Positions 27,707-36,113 of a stretch of DNA of 36,113 bases are shown piece by piece; within the stretch, counting starts at the first letter, position 1; each line of letters starts with the position of its first letter. The DNA is from an uncultured Paracoccaceae bacterium. GTDB taxonomy: Bacteria > Pseudomonadota > Alphaproteobacteria > Rhodobacterales > Rhodobacteraceae. The notes under the pieces were generated by a model. The model was not told where the DNA came from and searched no databases. It saw only the letters and a program-made list of their open reading frames with translations. The position numbers were made by a program, and so were the translations under genes. The stretch covers positions 1 through 36,113 of the forward strand of contig CAMZLM010000084.1 in the NCBI GenBank assembly GCA_947311485.1, in the 5' to 3' direction.

Positions 27707-28522
27707 ATGCAACTGAAAGACAAAACTGTCATCATTACCGGTGGCGCACAAGGCATCGGGGCCGCAGTTGCGCGCCGGTTTGCGACCGAGGGCGCACATG
27801 TGGTGATTGGGGATCTGGATGGCGACAAGGCAGCTGTGGTTGGTGCGGAAATCGGCGGGCTTGGCCTGCGCTGTGATGTGACGCAGGAGGCGGACATCCT
27901 GCATCTTGTCGATGAAACCCGTGCCCGTTTCGGCCCGGTCGATCTGTTTTATTCCAACGCGGGTCTGGGCCGCTGGGAGCCGGACCACGCGGCCTCTGCC
28001 AGCAATGCGGACTGGCAGTTGAACTGGGAGGTTCACGTCATGTCGCACGTCTATGCGGCGCGCGCGGTGTTGCCGGAAATGATTGAACGCAGCAGTGGGT
28101 ATCTGTTGCAGATGTCCTCGGCGGCGGGACTGTTGAACCAGATCGGCAACGCGGCTTATTCCGCCACCAAACATGCCGCTGTCGGGTTTGCAGAATCGCT
28201 GGCAATCAGTCACGCAAATGATGGGGTAAGGGTGTCGGTTGTCTGTCCGCAATATGTGGCCACGCCTTTGCTGGGGTATGAATCCGGCGAAATGCCGGCC
28301 GATGCGCCCAACGTCCTGTCACCGGACGCTGTGGCAGAGGTGATTTTGCAGGGGGTTGCACAAGAAAAATTCCTGATCCTGCCCCATCCGGAAGTGGCCC
28401 AGTTCATTCAGTTCAAAACCGCCGATTATGATCGCTGGCTGGCCACGATGGTTGATTTGCGGGGCAAAATTATCGGGCAATTGGGCAGCACCCGCGATAT
28501 CGGGATGCACAAGATGATTTAG
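27707..28522 (+). CDS. SDR family oxidoreductase
   Basis: MQLKDKTVIITGGAQGIGAAVARRFATEGAHVVIGD (TGxxxGIG), NAGLG, YSATKHAAVG catalytic YxxxK. Confidence 0.93.
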   Translation: MQLKDKTVIITGGAQGIGAAVARRFATEGAHVVIGDLDGDKAAVVGAEIGGLGLRCDVTQEADILHLVDETRARFGPVDLFYSNAGLGRWEPDHAASASNADWQLNWEVHVMSHVYAARAVLPEMIERSSGYLLQMSSAAGLLNQIGNAAYSATKHAAVGFAESLAISHANDGVRVSVVCPQYVATPLLGYESGEMPADAPNVLSPDAVAEVILQGVAQEKFLILPHPEVAQFIQFKTADYDRWLATMVDLRGKIIGQLGSTRDIGMHKMI

Positions 28523-28526
28523 CCGA

Positions 28527-28554
28527 TTGCACTGGATGAATTTTACTATATGGT
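28527..28554 (+). promoter_or_regulatory. Candidate promoter of the deo operon
   Basis: TTGCAC (28527-28532), 16-bp spacer, TATGGT (28549-28554) in an AT-rich stretch. Confidence 0.35.
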
Positions 28555-28560
28555 ATATTT

Positions 28561-28587
28561 TTCGCCAGAAGGGGGCTGGCTGGCGAA
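28561..28587. repeat. Inverted repeat TTCGCCAG-N11-CTGGCGAA upstream of the PNP gene (possible operator or leader hairpin)
   Basis: Perfect 8-bp arms at 28561-28568 and 28580-28587, just downstream of the promoter-like hexamers. Confidence 0.6.
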
Positions 28588-28621
28588 GCCCGTATTCTTT
28601 TTGACCAGACAGGAGCATCCC

Positions 28622-29425
28622 ATGGCCCAAATTGCTGCCGAATTTATCCGTTCCAAAACCGGAACCGAACCGCCCCGCTTGGCGATTGTGCTGGGGTCTG
28701 GCCTCGGGGATCTGGCGGCACGGGTGCAGGATGCCGTTGAAATTCCGTTTGAAAACCTTGAAGGCTTTCCCGTGTCCGGTGTTTCCGGCCATTCGGGCGC
28801 GCTGATTTGCGGCTATCTGGGCGGGGCGCGGGTGATCCTGTTGTCGGGGCGCGCGCATTATTATGAGCACGGCAATGCGGCCGCGATGAAAACGCCGCTG
28901 GAAACGTTGGCGGTGCTGGGGTGTTCGACCATTGCCCTGTCCAATGCGGCGGGTTCCACACGTGAACACATGCCGCCCGGAACCCTGATGGCGATCGAAG
29001 ACCACATAAGCTGGTCTGGTCCGAACCCGTTGATCGGGGTGCAGGGCGACAAACGTTTTGTGGATTTGACCGATGCTTATGATCCGGAATTGCGGGTGCA
29101 AATGCAAAATGTGGCCACCAAGCAAGGGATCACACTGGAAAGCGGCGTTTACGCGTGGTTTTCCGGCCCGACATTCGAAACACCTGCAGAAATCAATGCG
29201 GTGCGCATGTTGGGGGCAGACGCGGTCGGCATGTCCACCGCGCCGGAAACCATTCTGGCACGTTATTTTGACATGCGGGTTGCCGCTGTGTCTGCGATCA
29301 CCAATTACGCTGCCGGCATGTCGGATGTGGCGCTCAGCCATGCCCAGACCAAGGCGCAGGCGGATCGGATCAAGGACCGTTTCGTCGATTTGATTACCGG
29401 TTTTGCCGCCGGTTTTGCGGGTTAG
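28622..29425 (+). CDS. Purine-nucleoside phosphorylase
   Basis: PRLAIVLGSGLGDLAARV; VSGHSGALICGYLGGARVILLSGRAHYYEHGN; SNAAGST; YAWFSGPTFETPAEI. Confidence 0.94.
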   Translation: MAQIAAEFIRSKTGTEPPRLAIVLGSGLGDLAARVQDAVEIPFENLEGFPVSGVSGHSGALICGYLGGARVILLSGRAHYYEHGNAAAMKTPLETLAVLGCSTIALSNAAGSTREHMPPGTLMAIEDHISWSGPNPLIGVQGDKRFVDLTDAYDPELRVQMQNVATKQGITLESGVYAWFSGPTFETPAEINAVRMLGADAVGMSTAPETILARYFDMRVAAVSAITNYAAGMSDVALSHAQTKAQADRIKDRFVDLITGFAAGFAG

Positions 29426-29434
29426 GAATGCGAT

Positions 29435-30739
29435 ATGCTGGTACAGGAAGTCATCCGCAAAAAACGTGATGGACAGGCACTGAGCGAAGCTGAAATCAGC
29501 TTTATAGTGCAGGGGATTACCTCTGGCGGTGTTAGCGAAGGACAGTTGGCGGCTTTTGCCATGGCAGTGCTCTTTCGCGGGATGACGCTGGATGAACGGG
29601 TGATGTTAACCATAAAAATGCGCGATTCCGGCGATGTCTTGCAATGGGACCTGGACCGCCCTGTGGTGGACAAACATTCAACCGGCGGTGTGGGGGATAA
29701 TGTGTCGCTGATGCTGGCCCCGGCCCTTGCCGCCTGTGGTGCGGCGGTGCCGATGATATCCGGACGCGGTTTGGGGCATACGGGCGGGACGCTGGATAAA
29801 CTGGACGCCATCCCCGGCTATGCGAGCCAACCGGACATCGCGTTGTTTCGCAAGGTTATTCGTGATGTGGGTTGTGCCATTATCGGCCAGACCGGCGATA
29901 TTGCCCCTGCTGACAAACGGTTTTATGCGGTGCGCGATGTGACCGCGACGGTGGAGTCAATCGACCTGATTACGGCCTCCATTCTGTCGAAAAAACTGGC
30001 CGCCGGACTGGAGGCTTTGGTGCTGGATGTAAAATGCGGTAATGGCGCGTTTATGGCCACGGCAGAGGACGCCCGCGCGCTGGCGCAGGCTCTGGTGCAG
30101 GTGGCAAACGGGGCAGGCTGCAAAACCACCGCATTGTTGACGGATATGAACCAGCCTTTGGCCTCTGCTGCGGGCAATGCTCTTGAAACGGCCAATGCGG
30201 TGTCATTTTTGACTGGGGATGCCGTGGATCCACGGCTTTGGGATGTGACTTGTGCGCTGGGCGGAGAGCTGTTGGCGCAATGCGGCGTGGCGGCGGATTC
30301 TGCCTTGGGGGTAGGGATGATTGGGCAGGTCTTGCAATCAGGTCGGGCGGCAGAGGTCTTTGGCCAAATGGTGGCTGGCCTTGGTGGACCTGTTGATTTT
30401 GTCGAAAACCCGTCCCGCTATCTGGCGCAGGCTCCGGTGGTGCGTGATGTCTTTGCGGCAACCGCCGGCGTGGTGACAGGGATTGATGCACGTGCGGTGG
30501 GTGTGGCCGTGGTCAATTTGGGCGGAGGACGCCGAAAAGCAAGCGATACCATTGACTTATCTGTCGGGTTTCGACATCTTGCAAGTGTCGGTTCTGCTGT
30601 TGGCGATATGCCGATCGCCCAGATTCATGCCGCTTCGGAAGCTGCCTTTGAGGCCGCCAAGGCGGAATTGCTGCAAGCATATGTGATCGGTGATGGCATC
30701 CCGGCAAAAGATGCGACTGTCTTAGAGAAAATATCGTAA
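29435..30739 (+). CDS. deoA: Thymidine phosphorylase
   Basis: [79 protein letters not shown]. Confidence 0.97.
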   Translation: MLVQEVIRKKRDGQALSEAEISFIVQGITSGGVSEGQLAAFAMAVLFRGMTLDERVMLTIKMRDSGDVLQWDLDRPVVDKHSTGGVGDNVSLMLAPALAACGAAVPMISGRGLGHTGGTLDKLDAIPGYASQPDIALFRKVIRDVGCAIIGQTGDIAPADKRFYAVRDVTATVESIDLITASILSKKLAAGLEALVLDVKCGNGAFMATAEDARALAQALVQVANGAGCKTTALLTDMNQPLASAAGNALETANAVSFLTGDAVDPRLWDVTCALGGELLAQCGVAADSALGVGMIGQVLQSGRAAEVFGQMVAGLGGPVDFVENPSRYLAQAPVVRDVFAATAGVVTGIDARAVGVAVVNLGGGRRKASDTIDLSVGFRHLASVGSAVGDMPIAQIHAASEAAFEAAKAELLQAYVIGDGIPAKDATVLEKIS

Positions 30740-30800
30740 ATCGTGAAAATGGATGATCTGCAGTTTTGTCTGAGATACCCAAAATAAGGAAAATAGATAT

Positions 30801-32033
30801 ATGAGCCGCGCGTTTCTATTTGTTCTGGATTCGGTTGGTATTGGCGGTGCGCCAGATGCAGCCGAATACAGGGATCTTGGTTCTGACACCGTCGGCCATA
30901 TTGCCAAGGCCTGTGCCAAAGGCCTTGGGGATCGGGCTGGATTGCGCAAAGGGCTTCTTTCCTTGCCTCATTTGACCGCTATGGGACTGGGGGCTGCTTG
31001 TGCCGAGGCTACAGGCTCCTTGCCGCCGGGGTTGGAAGCCTCCTCTGAAACGCCATTTGCTGTGGGGGTCGAAACCTCGAACGGCAAGGATACGCCATCG
31101 GGGCATTGGGAAATCGCGGGTGTGCCGGTGACCTTTGACTGGACCGTGTTTCCGGATGAAAATCCCGCGTTTCCCGAATCCCTGATGCGTGATCTAACGG
31201 CACAGGCCGATTTGCCGGGGATGCTGTGCAACCGCCACTATTCCGGCACTGCCGTGATCGAGGATTTCGGGGCGGAACACGTTAAAACCGGCGCGCCGGT
31301 TTGCTATACGTCTGCGGATTCCGTCTTGCAGATTGCAGCGCATGAGGAACACTTCGGACTGGAACGCCTGTATCAGGTCTGCGAAATCGCGCGCAAGCTG
31401 GTGGATCCTATTTCGCTTGGCCGTGTGATTGCCCGCCCTTTCATTGGCGATGCGCAGAACGGGTTCGAGCGGACCGGAAACCGGCGTGACTTTGCCATGC
31501 CGCCCCCCGGCGAAACCGTGCTGGATCGGCTGACTGCCGCAGGTCGCCACATAATCACCATGGGCAAGATCGGCGATATTTTTGCCCATCGCGGTGTGGG
31601 CGAGGTGCGCAAAGCCTTTGGCAACATGCCCTTGATGGACAAAACCCTGATCGCCATGGATGATTTGCAGGACGGCGGTTTTCTGTTTGCCAATTTCGTT
31701 GATTTCGACAGCGAGTTCGGCCACCGGCGCGATGTGCCGGGTTATGCCAACGCGCTGGAGGAATTCGACGCCCGCATGCCCGAGGTCATCGCCCGCCTGA
31801 AACCGGATGATCTGTTGATCCTGACGGCGGATCACGGCAATGATCCCACGTGGCAGGGCACCGATCACACCCGCGAGCAGGTACCGATCCTGATCCGGTT
31901 GGGCGCGGCGGAGCCGGTCAACCTTGGCAAACATCTGTTTTCCGATATGTCGGCCTCGGTCAGCGCCCATTTGGGCGTGGCAGCTGGCCCCAATGGCAAA
32001 AGTTTTCTGGATATGATAGGCCGAAAAACATGA
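30801..32033 (+). CDS. deoB: Phosphopentomutase
   Basis: [71 protein letters not shown]. Confidence 0.97.
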   Translation: MSRAFLFVLDSVGIGGAPDAAEYRDLGSDTVGHIAKACAKGLGDRAGLRKGLLSLPHLTAMGLGAACAEATGSLPPGLEASSETPFAVGVETSNGKDTPSGHWEIAGVPVTFDWTVFPDENPAFPESLMRDLTAQADLPGMLCNRHYSGTAVIEDFGAEHVKTGAPVCYTSADSVLQIAAHEEHFGLERLYQVCEIARKLVDPISLGRVIARPFIGDAQNGFERTGNRRDFAMPPPGETVLDRLTAAGRHIITMGKIGDIFAHRGVGEVRKAFGNMPLMDKTLIAMDDLQDGGFLFANFVDFDSEFGHRRDVPGYANALEEFDARMPEVIARLKPDDLLILTADHGNDPTWQGTDHTREQVPILIRLGAAEPVNLGKHLFSDMSASVSAHLGVAAGPNGKSFLDMIGRKT

Positions 32034-33019
32034 ATACTTCGATAAACCCTCACGACTTGCCGGTGGCAGGTCATCCCCGCAATCCGGGGCTGCCGCTTGA
32101 TCTGGAATGGGTCATGGATGCCCGCGCCAACCGGTCGGCAATTGAACGGCGCGCCGCCACTTATGGTGCGCGGCGTTCTGTGAAAAAGGACCATCAGGCC
32201 GCGTGGTTGATCAAGGCGATCAGCTGCATGGATCTGACCACCCTGTCGGGTGATGATACCGAACAACGGGTTAAACGCCTGTGTGCCAAGGCGCGCAATC
32301 CGGTGCGACCTGATATTTTGCACGCGCTGGGGCTGGGTGATCGGCGGATCACCACGGGGGCCGTATGTGTGTATCACGAAATGATCCCCGCTGCCCGCCG
32401 CGCGCTGGAGGGAACGAACATCCCCGTGGCCGCCGTTTCTACCGGCTTTCCGGCGGGGCTGTCCCCCTATCGGTTGCGGGTGCAGGAAATCCGCGAATCT
32501 GTAGCTGCCGGAGCGCAGGAAATCGACATCGTGATTTCGCGCCGGCATGTGTTGTCGGGCAACTGGCAGGCGCTCTATGACGAAGTGCGCGAATTTACCG
32601 AAGCTTGTGGTGATGCCCATATCAAGGCTATTCTGGCCACCGGCGAACTGGGCACCCTGCGCAATGTGGCGCGTGCGTCGCTGGTGTGTATGATGGCCGG
32701 TGTGGATTTTATCAAGACATCGACAGGCAAGGAGAGCGTTAACGCCACTTTGCCCGTCAGCCTGACCATGGTGCGCGCCATTCGGGAATATCGCGAACGC
32801 ACCGGCATTTCGGTCGGTTACAAACCTGCTGGCGGGATTTCCAAGGCCAAGGATTCGCTGGTTTATCTGTCCCTGATGAAAGAAGAACTGGGCCGCCCGT
32901 GGCTGGAACCCAACCTGTTCCGCTTTGGCGCATCGTCCTTGCTCGGCGATATCGAACGCCAGCTTGAACACCATGTAACCGGTCGTTATTCGGCCAATTT
33001 CCGCCATCCGATTGGTTAA
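32030..33019 (+). CDS. deoC: Deoxyribose-phosphate aldolase
   Basis: [81 protein letters not shown] overlap with deoB. Confidence 0.96.
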   Translation: MNTSINPHDLPVAGHPRNPGLPLDLEWVMDARANRSAIERRAATYGARRSVKKDHQAAWLIKAISCMDLTTLSGDDTEQRVKRLCAKARNPVRPDILHALGLGDRRITTGAVCVYHEMIPAARRALEGTNIPVAAVSTGFPAGLSPYRLRVQEIRESVAAGAQEIDIVISRRHVLSGNWQALYDEVREFTEACGDAHIKAILATGELGTLRNVARASLVCMMAGVDFIKTSTGKESVNATLPVSLTMVRAIREYRERTGISVGYKPAGGISKAKDSLVYLSLMKEELGRPWLEPNLFRFGASSLLGDIERQLEHHVTGRYSANFRHPIG

Positions 33020-33023
33020 AACA

Positions 33024-35387
33024 ATGACAATTTCAGAGATCCTAGACAGCATGGAATATGGCATCGCCCCCGAGAGTAATAGCGAGGCAATGGCCTGGCT
33101 GGAACGCAACGACCACCGTTTCAACCTGTTCATTGACGGCGCGTTTTGCACGCCGAATGGCGGGTATTTTGACACACTCAATCCGGCGGACGGCGTGGTT
33201 CTGGCGCAAATTGCACAGGCCAACGATGCCGATGTCGACAAGGCTGTGACCGCCGCGCGCAAGGCGCAGGGGCCTTGGGCCAAAGACGGGGCCAAACGGG
33301 CGCGGGTGCTCTATGCGCTGGCGCGGCTGGTGCAAAAACACTCCCGCCTGTTGGCGGTTGTGGAAACGCTCGACAACGGCAAACCCATCCGCGAGAGCCG
33401 CGATGTGGATATCCCGCTGGTCGCGCGGCATTTTTATCACCACGCCGGTTGGGCGCAGTTGATGGACAGCGAAATGGCCGGTTATGTGCCGGTGGGTGTC
33501 GCCGGTCAGGTGATACCGTGGAATTTTCCATTGTTGATGTTGGCGTGGAAGGTTGCGCCGGCGTTGGCCATGGGGAATACGGTGGTGTTGAAACCGGCGG
33601 AAACCACCTCCTTGTCGGCGCTGCTGTTTGCGGAGCTGTGTGTGGAAGCGGGTGTCCCCAAGGGCGTTGTCAATATTGTGACCGGCGATGGTACAACCGG
33701 TGGGTTGGTGACGGAACATGACGGGGTGGACAAGGTTGCCTTTACCGGCTCCACCGCCGTTGGCCGGTTGATCCGTGAACGCACCGCCGGTTCGGGTAAG
33801 AAGCTGACGCTGGAACTGGGCGGGAAATCCGCCTTTATGGTGTTCGATGATGCCGATTTGGACAGCGCGGTAGAGGGGGTCGTGGATGCGATCTGGTTCA
33901 ATCAGGGCGAAGTCTGCTGTGCCGGTTCACGCCTGCTGTTGCAAGAGCCGATCGCCGACAAGTTTATCGCCAAGTTGCGCGCCCGAATGGATACATTGCG
34001 GGTGGGCGATCCGATGGACAAGAGCATCGATATCGGGGCCGTGGCCTCCGAGGTGCAGTTGCAGCGGATCCGCGATATGGTGGCTGTGGGTGTGGCCGAA
34101 GGCGGCGAGCTGATTCAGTCGGATCAGGTGTTGCCCAACCACGGTTGTTTTTTCCCACCAACGCTGCTGTGCAATGTCGAGAGTTCCGCCACGCTGGCGC
34201 AAGAAGAAGTTTTCGGGCCGGTGCTGGTCAGCATGACTTTCCGCACTCCGGCCGAGGCGGTGGCGCTGGCCAATAACACCCGTTACGGCCTGGCGGCGAC
34301 TTTGTGGACGGAAAACGTCAATCTGGCGCTGGATATCGCGCCGCAGGTCAAGGCGGGGGTGGTCTGGGTCAATTGTTCGAACCAGTTCGACGCCGCTGCC
34401 GGTTTTGGCGGCGTCCGCGAGAGCGGCTTTGGCCGTGAGGGCGGGCGCGAAGGGCTGTTCGAATATGTGAAACCGGCGTTTACGGCCAAGCTGAAGCCGG
34501 TGAAGCGGATTTCCCTGCCCGAGGTCAAAACACGGGCCGAGGGGCTGGACCGGACGCCGAAGAACTATATCGGTGGCAAACAGGCGCGCCCCGATAGCGG
34601 TTATTCCGCGCCGGTTGTGTCGCCCAAAGGTGTGCTGCTGGGCCATGTGGGCAAAGGCAGCCGCAAGGATATCCGCAACGCGGTGGAGGCCGCTACAGCG
34701 GCTAAAGGCTGGGCCGGTATGAACGGGCACGGGCGTGCGCAAGTGATTTACTTCATCGCCGAAAATTTGACCGCGCGGGCAGATGAATTTGCCCGCCGTA
34801 TTACGGATATGACAGGGGCCAGTGCCAAAGAGGCCGCACAAGAGGTAGAGGCCACCATTGACCGGCTGTTCACCTATGGTGCATGGGCCGACAAATACGA
34901 TGGCGCGGTTCACAGCGTGCCGCAACGTTCGGTCGCGATTGCCATGCAAGAACCGGTTGGTGTGATCGGATTAATTTGTCCCGATGAAATGCCGCTGCTG
35001 GGGTTGGTGTCGCTGATGGCACCCGCGATTGCCATGGGCAACCGGGTGGTGATGGTGCCTTCCGGGCCGCATCCGCTGGCGGCGATGGATCTGTATCAGG
35101 TGTTCAATACCTCTGATTTACCGGCGGGTGTTGTGAATATCGTGACAGGGGCCAAGGATGAGCTGGCCAAGGTTTTGGCGGATCATTACGGGGTGGATTC
35201 GGTTTGGTATCATGGTAGCGCCGAAGGGGCAGCCATGGTCGAAGCGGCCTCTGCTGCCAGTCTGAAACGGACATGGGTTAATGATGGCAAGGCGCGGGAT
35301 TGGTTGGACCGGACACAGGGCGAAGGTCGCGAGTATTTACGCCATGCCACCAATGTCAAAAATATCTGGGTGCCTTACGGGGCCTGA
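33024..35387 (+). CDS. Bidomain (ALDH16-type) aldehyde dehydrogenase
   Basis: N-terminal full ALDH domain (VIPWNFPLLMLAWKVAPALAMGNTVVLKPAE; LELGGKSAFMVFDDAD; FNQGEVCCAGSRLL). The second, truncated ALDH-like domain (EPVGVIGLICPDEMPLLGLVSLMAPAIAMGNRVVMVPS) ends before a catalytic Cys. Confidence 0.93.
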   Translation: MTISEILDSMEYGIAPESNSEAMAWLERNDHRFNLFIDGAFCTPNGGYFDTLNPADGVVLAQIAQANDADVDKAVTAARKAQGPWAKDGAKRARVLYALARLVQKHSRLLAVVETLDNGKPIRESRDVDIPLVARHFYHHAGWAQLMDSEMAGYVPVGVAGQVIPWNFPLLMLAWKVAPALAMGNTVVLKPAETTSLSALLFAELCVEAGVPKGVVNIVTGDGTTGGLVTEHDGVDKVAFTGSTAVGRLIRERTAGSGKKLTLELGGKSAFMVFDDADLDSAVEGVVDAIWFNQGEVCCAGSRLLLQEPIADKFIAKLRARMDTLRVGDPMDKSIDIGAVASEVQLQRIRDMVAVGVAEGGELIQSDQVLPNHGCFFPPTLLCNVESSATLAQEEVFGPVLVSMTFRTPAEAVALANNTRYGLAATLWTENVNLALDIAPQVKAGVVWVNCSNQFDAAAGFGGVRESGFGREGGREGLFEYVKPAFTAKLKPVKRISLPEVKTRAEGLDRTPKNYIGGKQARPDSGYSAPVVSPKGVLLGHVGKGSRKDIRNAVEAATAAKGWAGMNGHGRAQVIYFIAENLTARADEFARRITDMTGASAKEAAQEVEATIDRLFTYGAWADKYDGAVHSVPQRSVAIAMQEPVGVIGLICPDEMPLLGLVSLMAPAIAMGNRVVMVPSGPHPLAAMDLYQVFNTSDLPAGVVNIVTGAKDELAKVLADHYGVDSVWYHGSAEGAAMVEAASAASLKRTWVNDGKARDWLDRTQGEGREYLRHATNVKNIWVPYGA

Positions 35388-35428
35388 TCTGTGGGGCGGC
35401 CCCCGCACACCTTTTGCTTGTGGCCAAC

Positions 35429-35449
35429 GGTGCGTGGGAACCACGCACC
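35429..35449. repeat. REP-like palindrome / bidirectional hairpin
   Basis: GGTGCGTGG-GAA-CCACGCACC, perfect 9-bp arms with a 3-nt loop, between convergent genes; flanked by CCTACGT (minus-strand ACGTAGGGTGCGTGG...). Confidence 0.75.
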
Positions 35450-36113
35450 CTACGTAAACTTGCGGAAAAACCGTGTGCGGTCGAACATGACTTCCAGTGT
35501 TTCCATGCGTTCGCGGGTTTCAGGCCACGTGTGTTCCTGCACTTTGGCGATGACGGTTTCCAACAGCAACATATGGGTGACGTTTGAATCCCACGCTGAA
35601 GGCACCACAATCGGGCTGGCAAAGCAGATATCCGCCAGTTTGTTGATCGGCGAGCGCCACTGATCGGTGAACAGGATGATTTTCGCACCTTTGTCCGCCG
35701 CCATTTCTGCCAGTTTCAGGGTGCTGTTTTCATAGCGGCGCACATCGAAAATCACCACCACGTCGCCCTTGTCCACGTCCAGCAGGTAATGCGGCCAAGC
35801 GTTGGAAATTGACTGGATGTTTGTTACCCGTGGCCGCAACACCTGCATGTGCAGATAAAAGTAATCCGCCAGCGCCCGTGTGATCCGTCCACCTACCACA
35901 AAAACTGCACGGTCGGGATCGGCCAGCAGGGCGCAGGCGGCGTCGAATTCTTCGGGTTCGATCTGGGCCAGCGACTGGCTGATGTTTTCAATCACGGCCT
36001 CGGTAAATCGGTTCAGGATATGGCCTTCGGGGGCCTTGCCGGCCCATGTGTCGTGTTTGGCGATAGGGCCGGAAATTTTGGCTTGCAGTTCTTTGCGCAA
36101 TTCCGCCTGAAAC
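35450..36113 (-). CDS. MurR/RpiR-family transcriptional regulator (SIS domain; N-terminal part outside window)
   Basis: ...FQAELRKELQAKISGPIAKHDTWAG...; SIS-domain pattern AVFVVGGRITRALADYFYLHMQVLRPRVTNIQS...DVVVIFDVRRYENSTLKLAEMAADKGAKIILFTDQWRSPINKLADICFAS. Open at the window edge. Confidence 0.92.
   Translation of the reverse strand, partial: FQAELRKELQAKISGPIAKHDTWAGKAPEGHILNRFTEAVIENISQSLAQIEPEEFDAACALLADPDRAVFVVGGRITRALADYFYLHMQVLRPRVTNIQSISNAWPHYLLDVDKGDVVVIFDVRRYENSTLKLAEMAADKGAKIILFTDQWRSPINKLADICFASPIVVPSAWDSNVTHMLLLETVIAKVQEHTWPETRERMETLEVMFDRTRFFRKFT

Noticed and set aside
28319-29341. 340-aa minus-strand ORF opposite PNP
   Set aside because: Antisense to the PNP gene; His/Arg/Gln-rich with no family resemblance.
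31865-33295. 476-aa minus-strand ORF opposite deoB/deoC/ALDH
   Set aside because: Spans several genuine genes on the other strand; composition of a shadow ORF.
33927-34949. 340-aa minus-strand ORF opposite ALDH
   Set aside because: Antisense shadow ORF; no domain signature.
1-36113. CRISPR arrays, tRNA/rRNA genes, IS elements or prophage genes
   Set aside because: No repeat-spacer pattern, cloverleaf-like intergenic sequence, transposase/integrase or phage structural motif was seen; intergenic gaps are short.

Overview
The window reads as a compact, mostly core-type chromosome segment from an alphaproteobacterium, most likely Rhodobacterales/Roseobacter-like (judged from gene content, gene order and a Rhodobacterales-type SAM/SAH riboswitch). 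Blocks in order: trpS (partial), a rhomboid-like protein, murJ-glnD-LpoA-like; rsmI-yraN-gshB-alpha/beta hydrolase; comM-like ATPase, GST, a phosphatase and cobU; rpoH; coaBC-dut-moeB-like; a 2-hydroxyacid dehydrogenase, an SH3-like protein and trmB; a cytochrome cluster (b561-diheme fusion, SHP, DHC); phoH-ybeY-corC-lnt-metK (minus strand); SDR; a deoxynucleoside catabolism operon (PNP-deoA-deoB-deoC-ALDH16-like); and a partial RpiR/SIS regulator. I see no transposase, prophage, CRISPR array, tRNA or rRNA. The best candidates for an under-described system are: (1) the b561-DHC / SHP / DHC cytochrome cluster, which encodes five c-type heme motifs, sits between metK and trmB, and is preceded by a near-consensus Pho-box-like direct repeat; (2) a bidomain ALDH16-type dehydrogenase in the deo operon; (3) a rhomboid-fold protein that appears to lack all catalytic residues; (4) a paired-hairpin leader upstream of the SH3-like gene. 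Everything was done by eye. Regulatory calls are motif-based and need experimental or computational confirmation.
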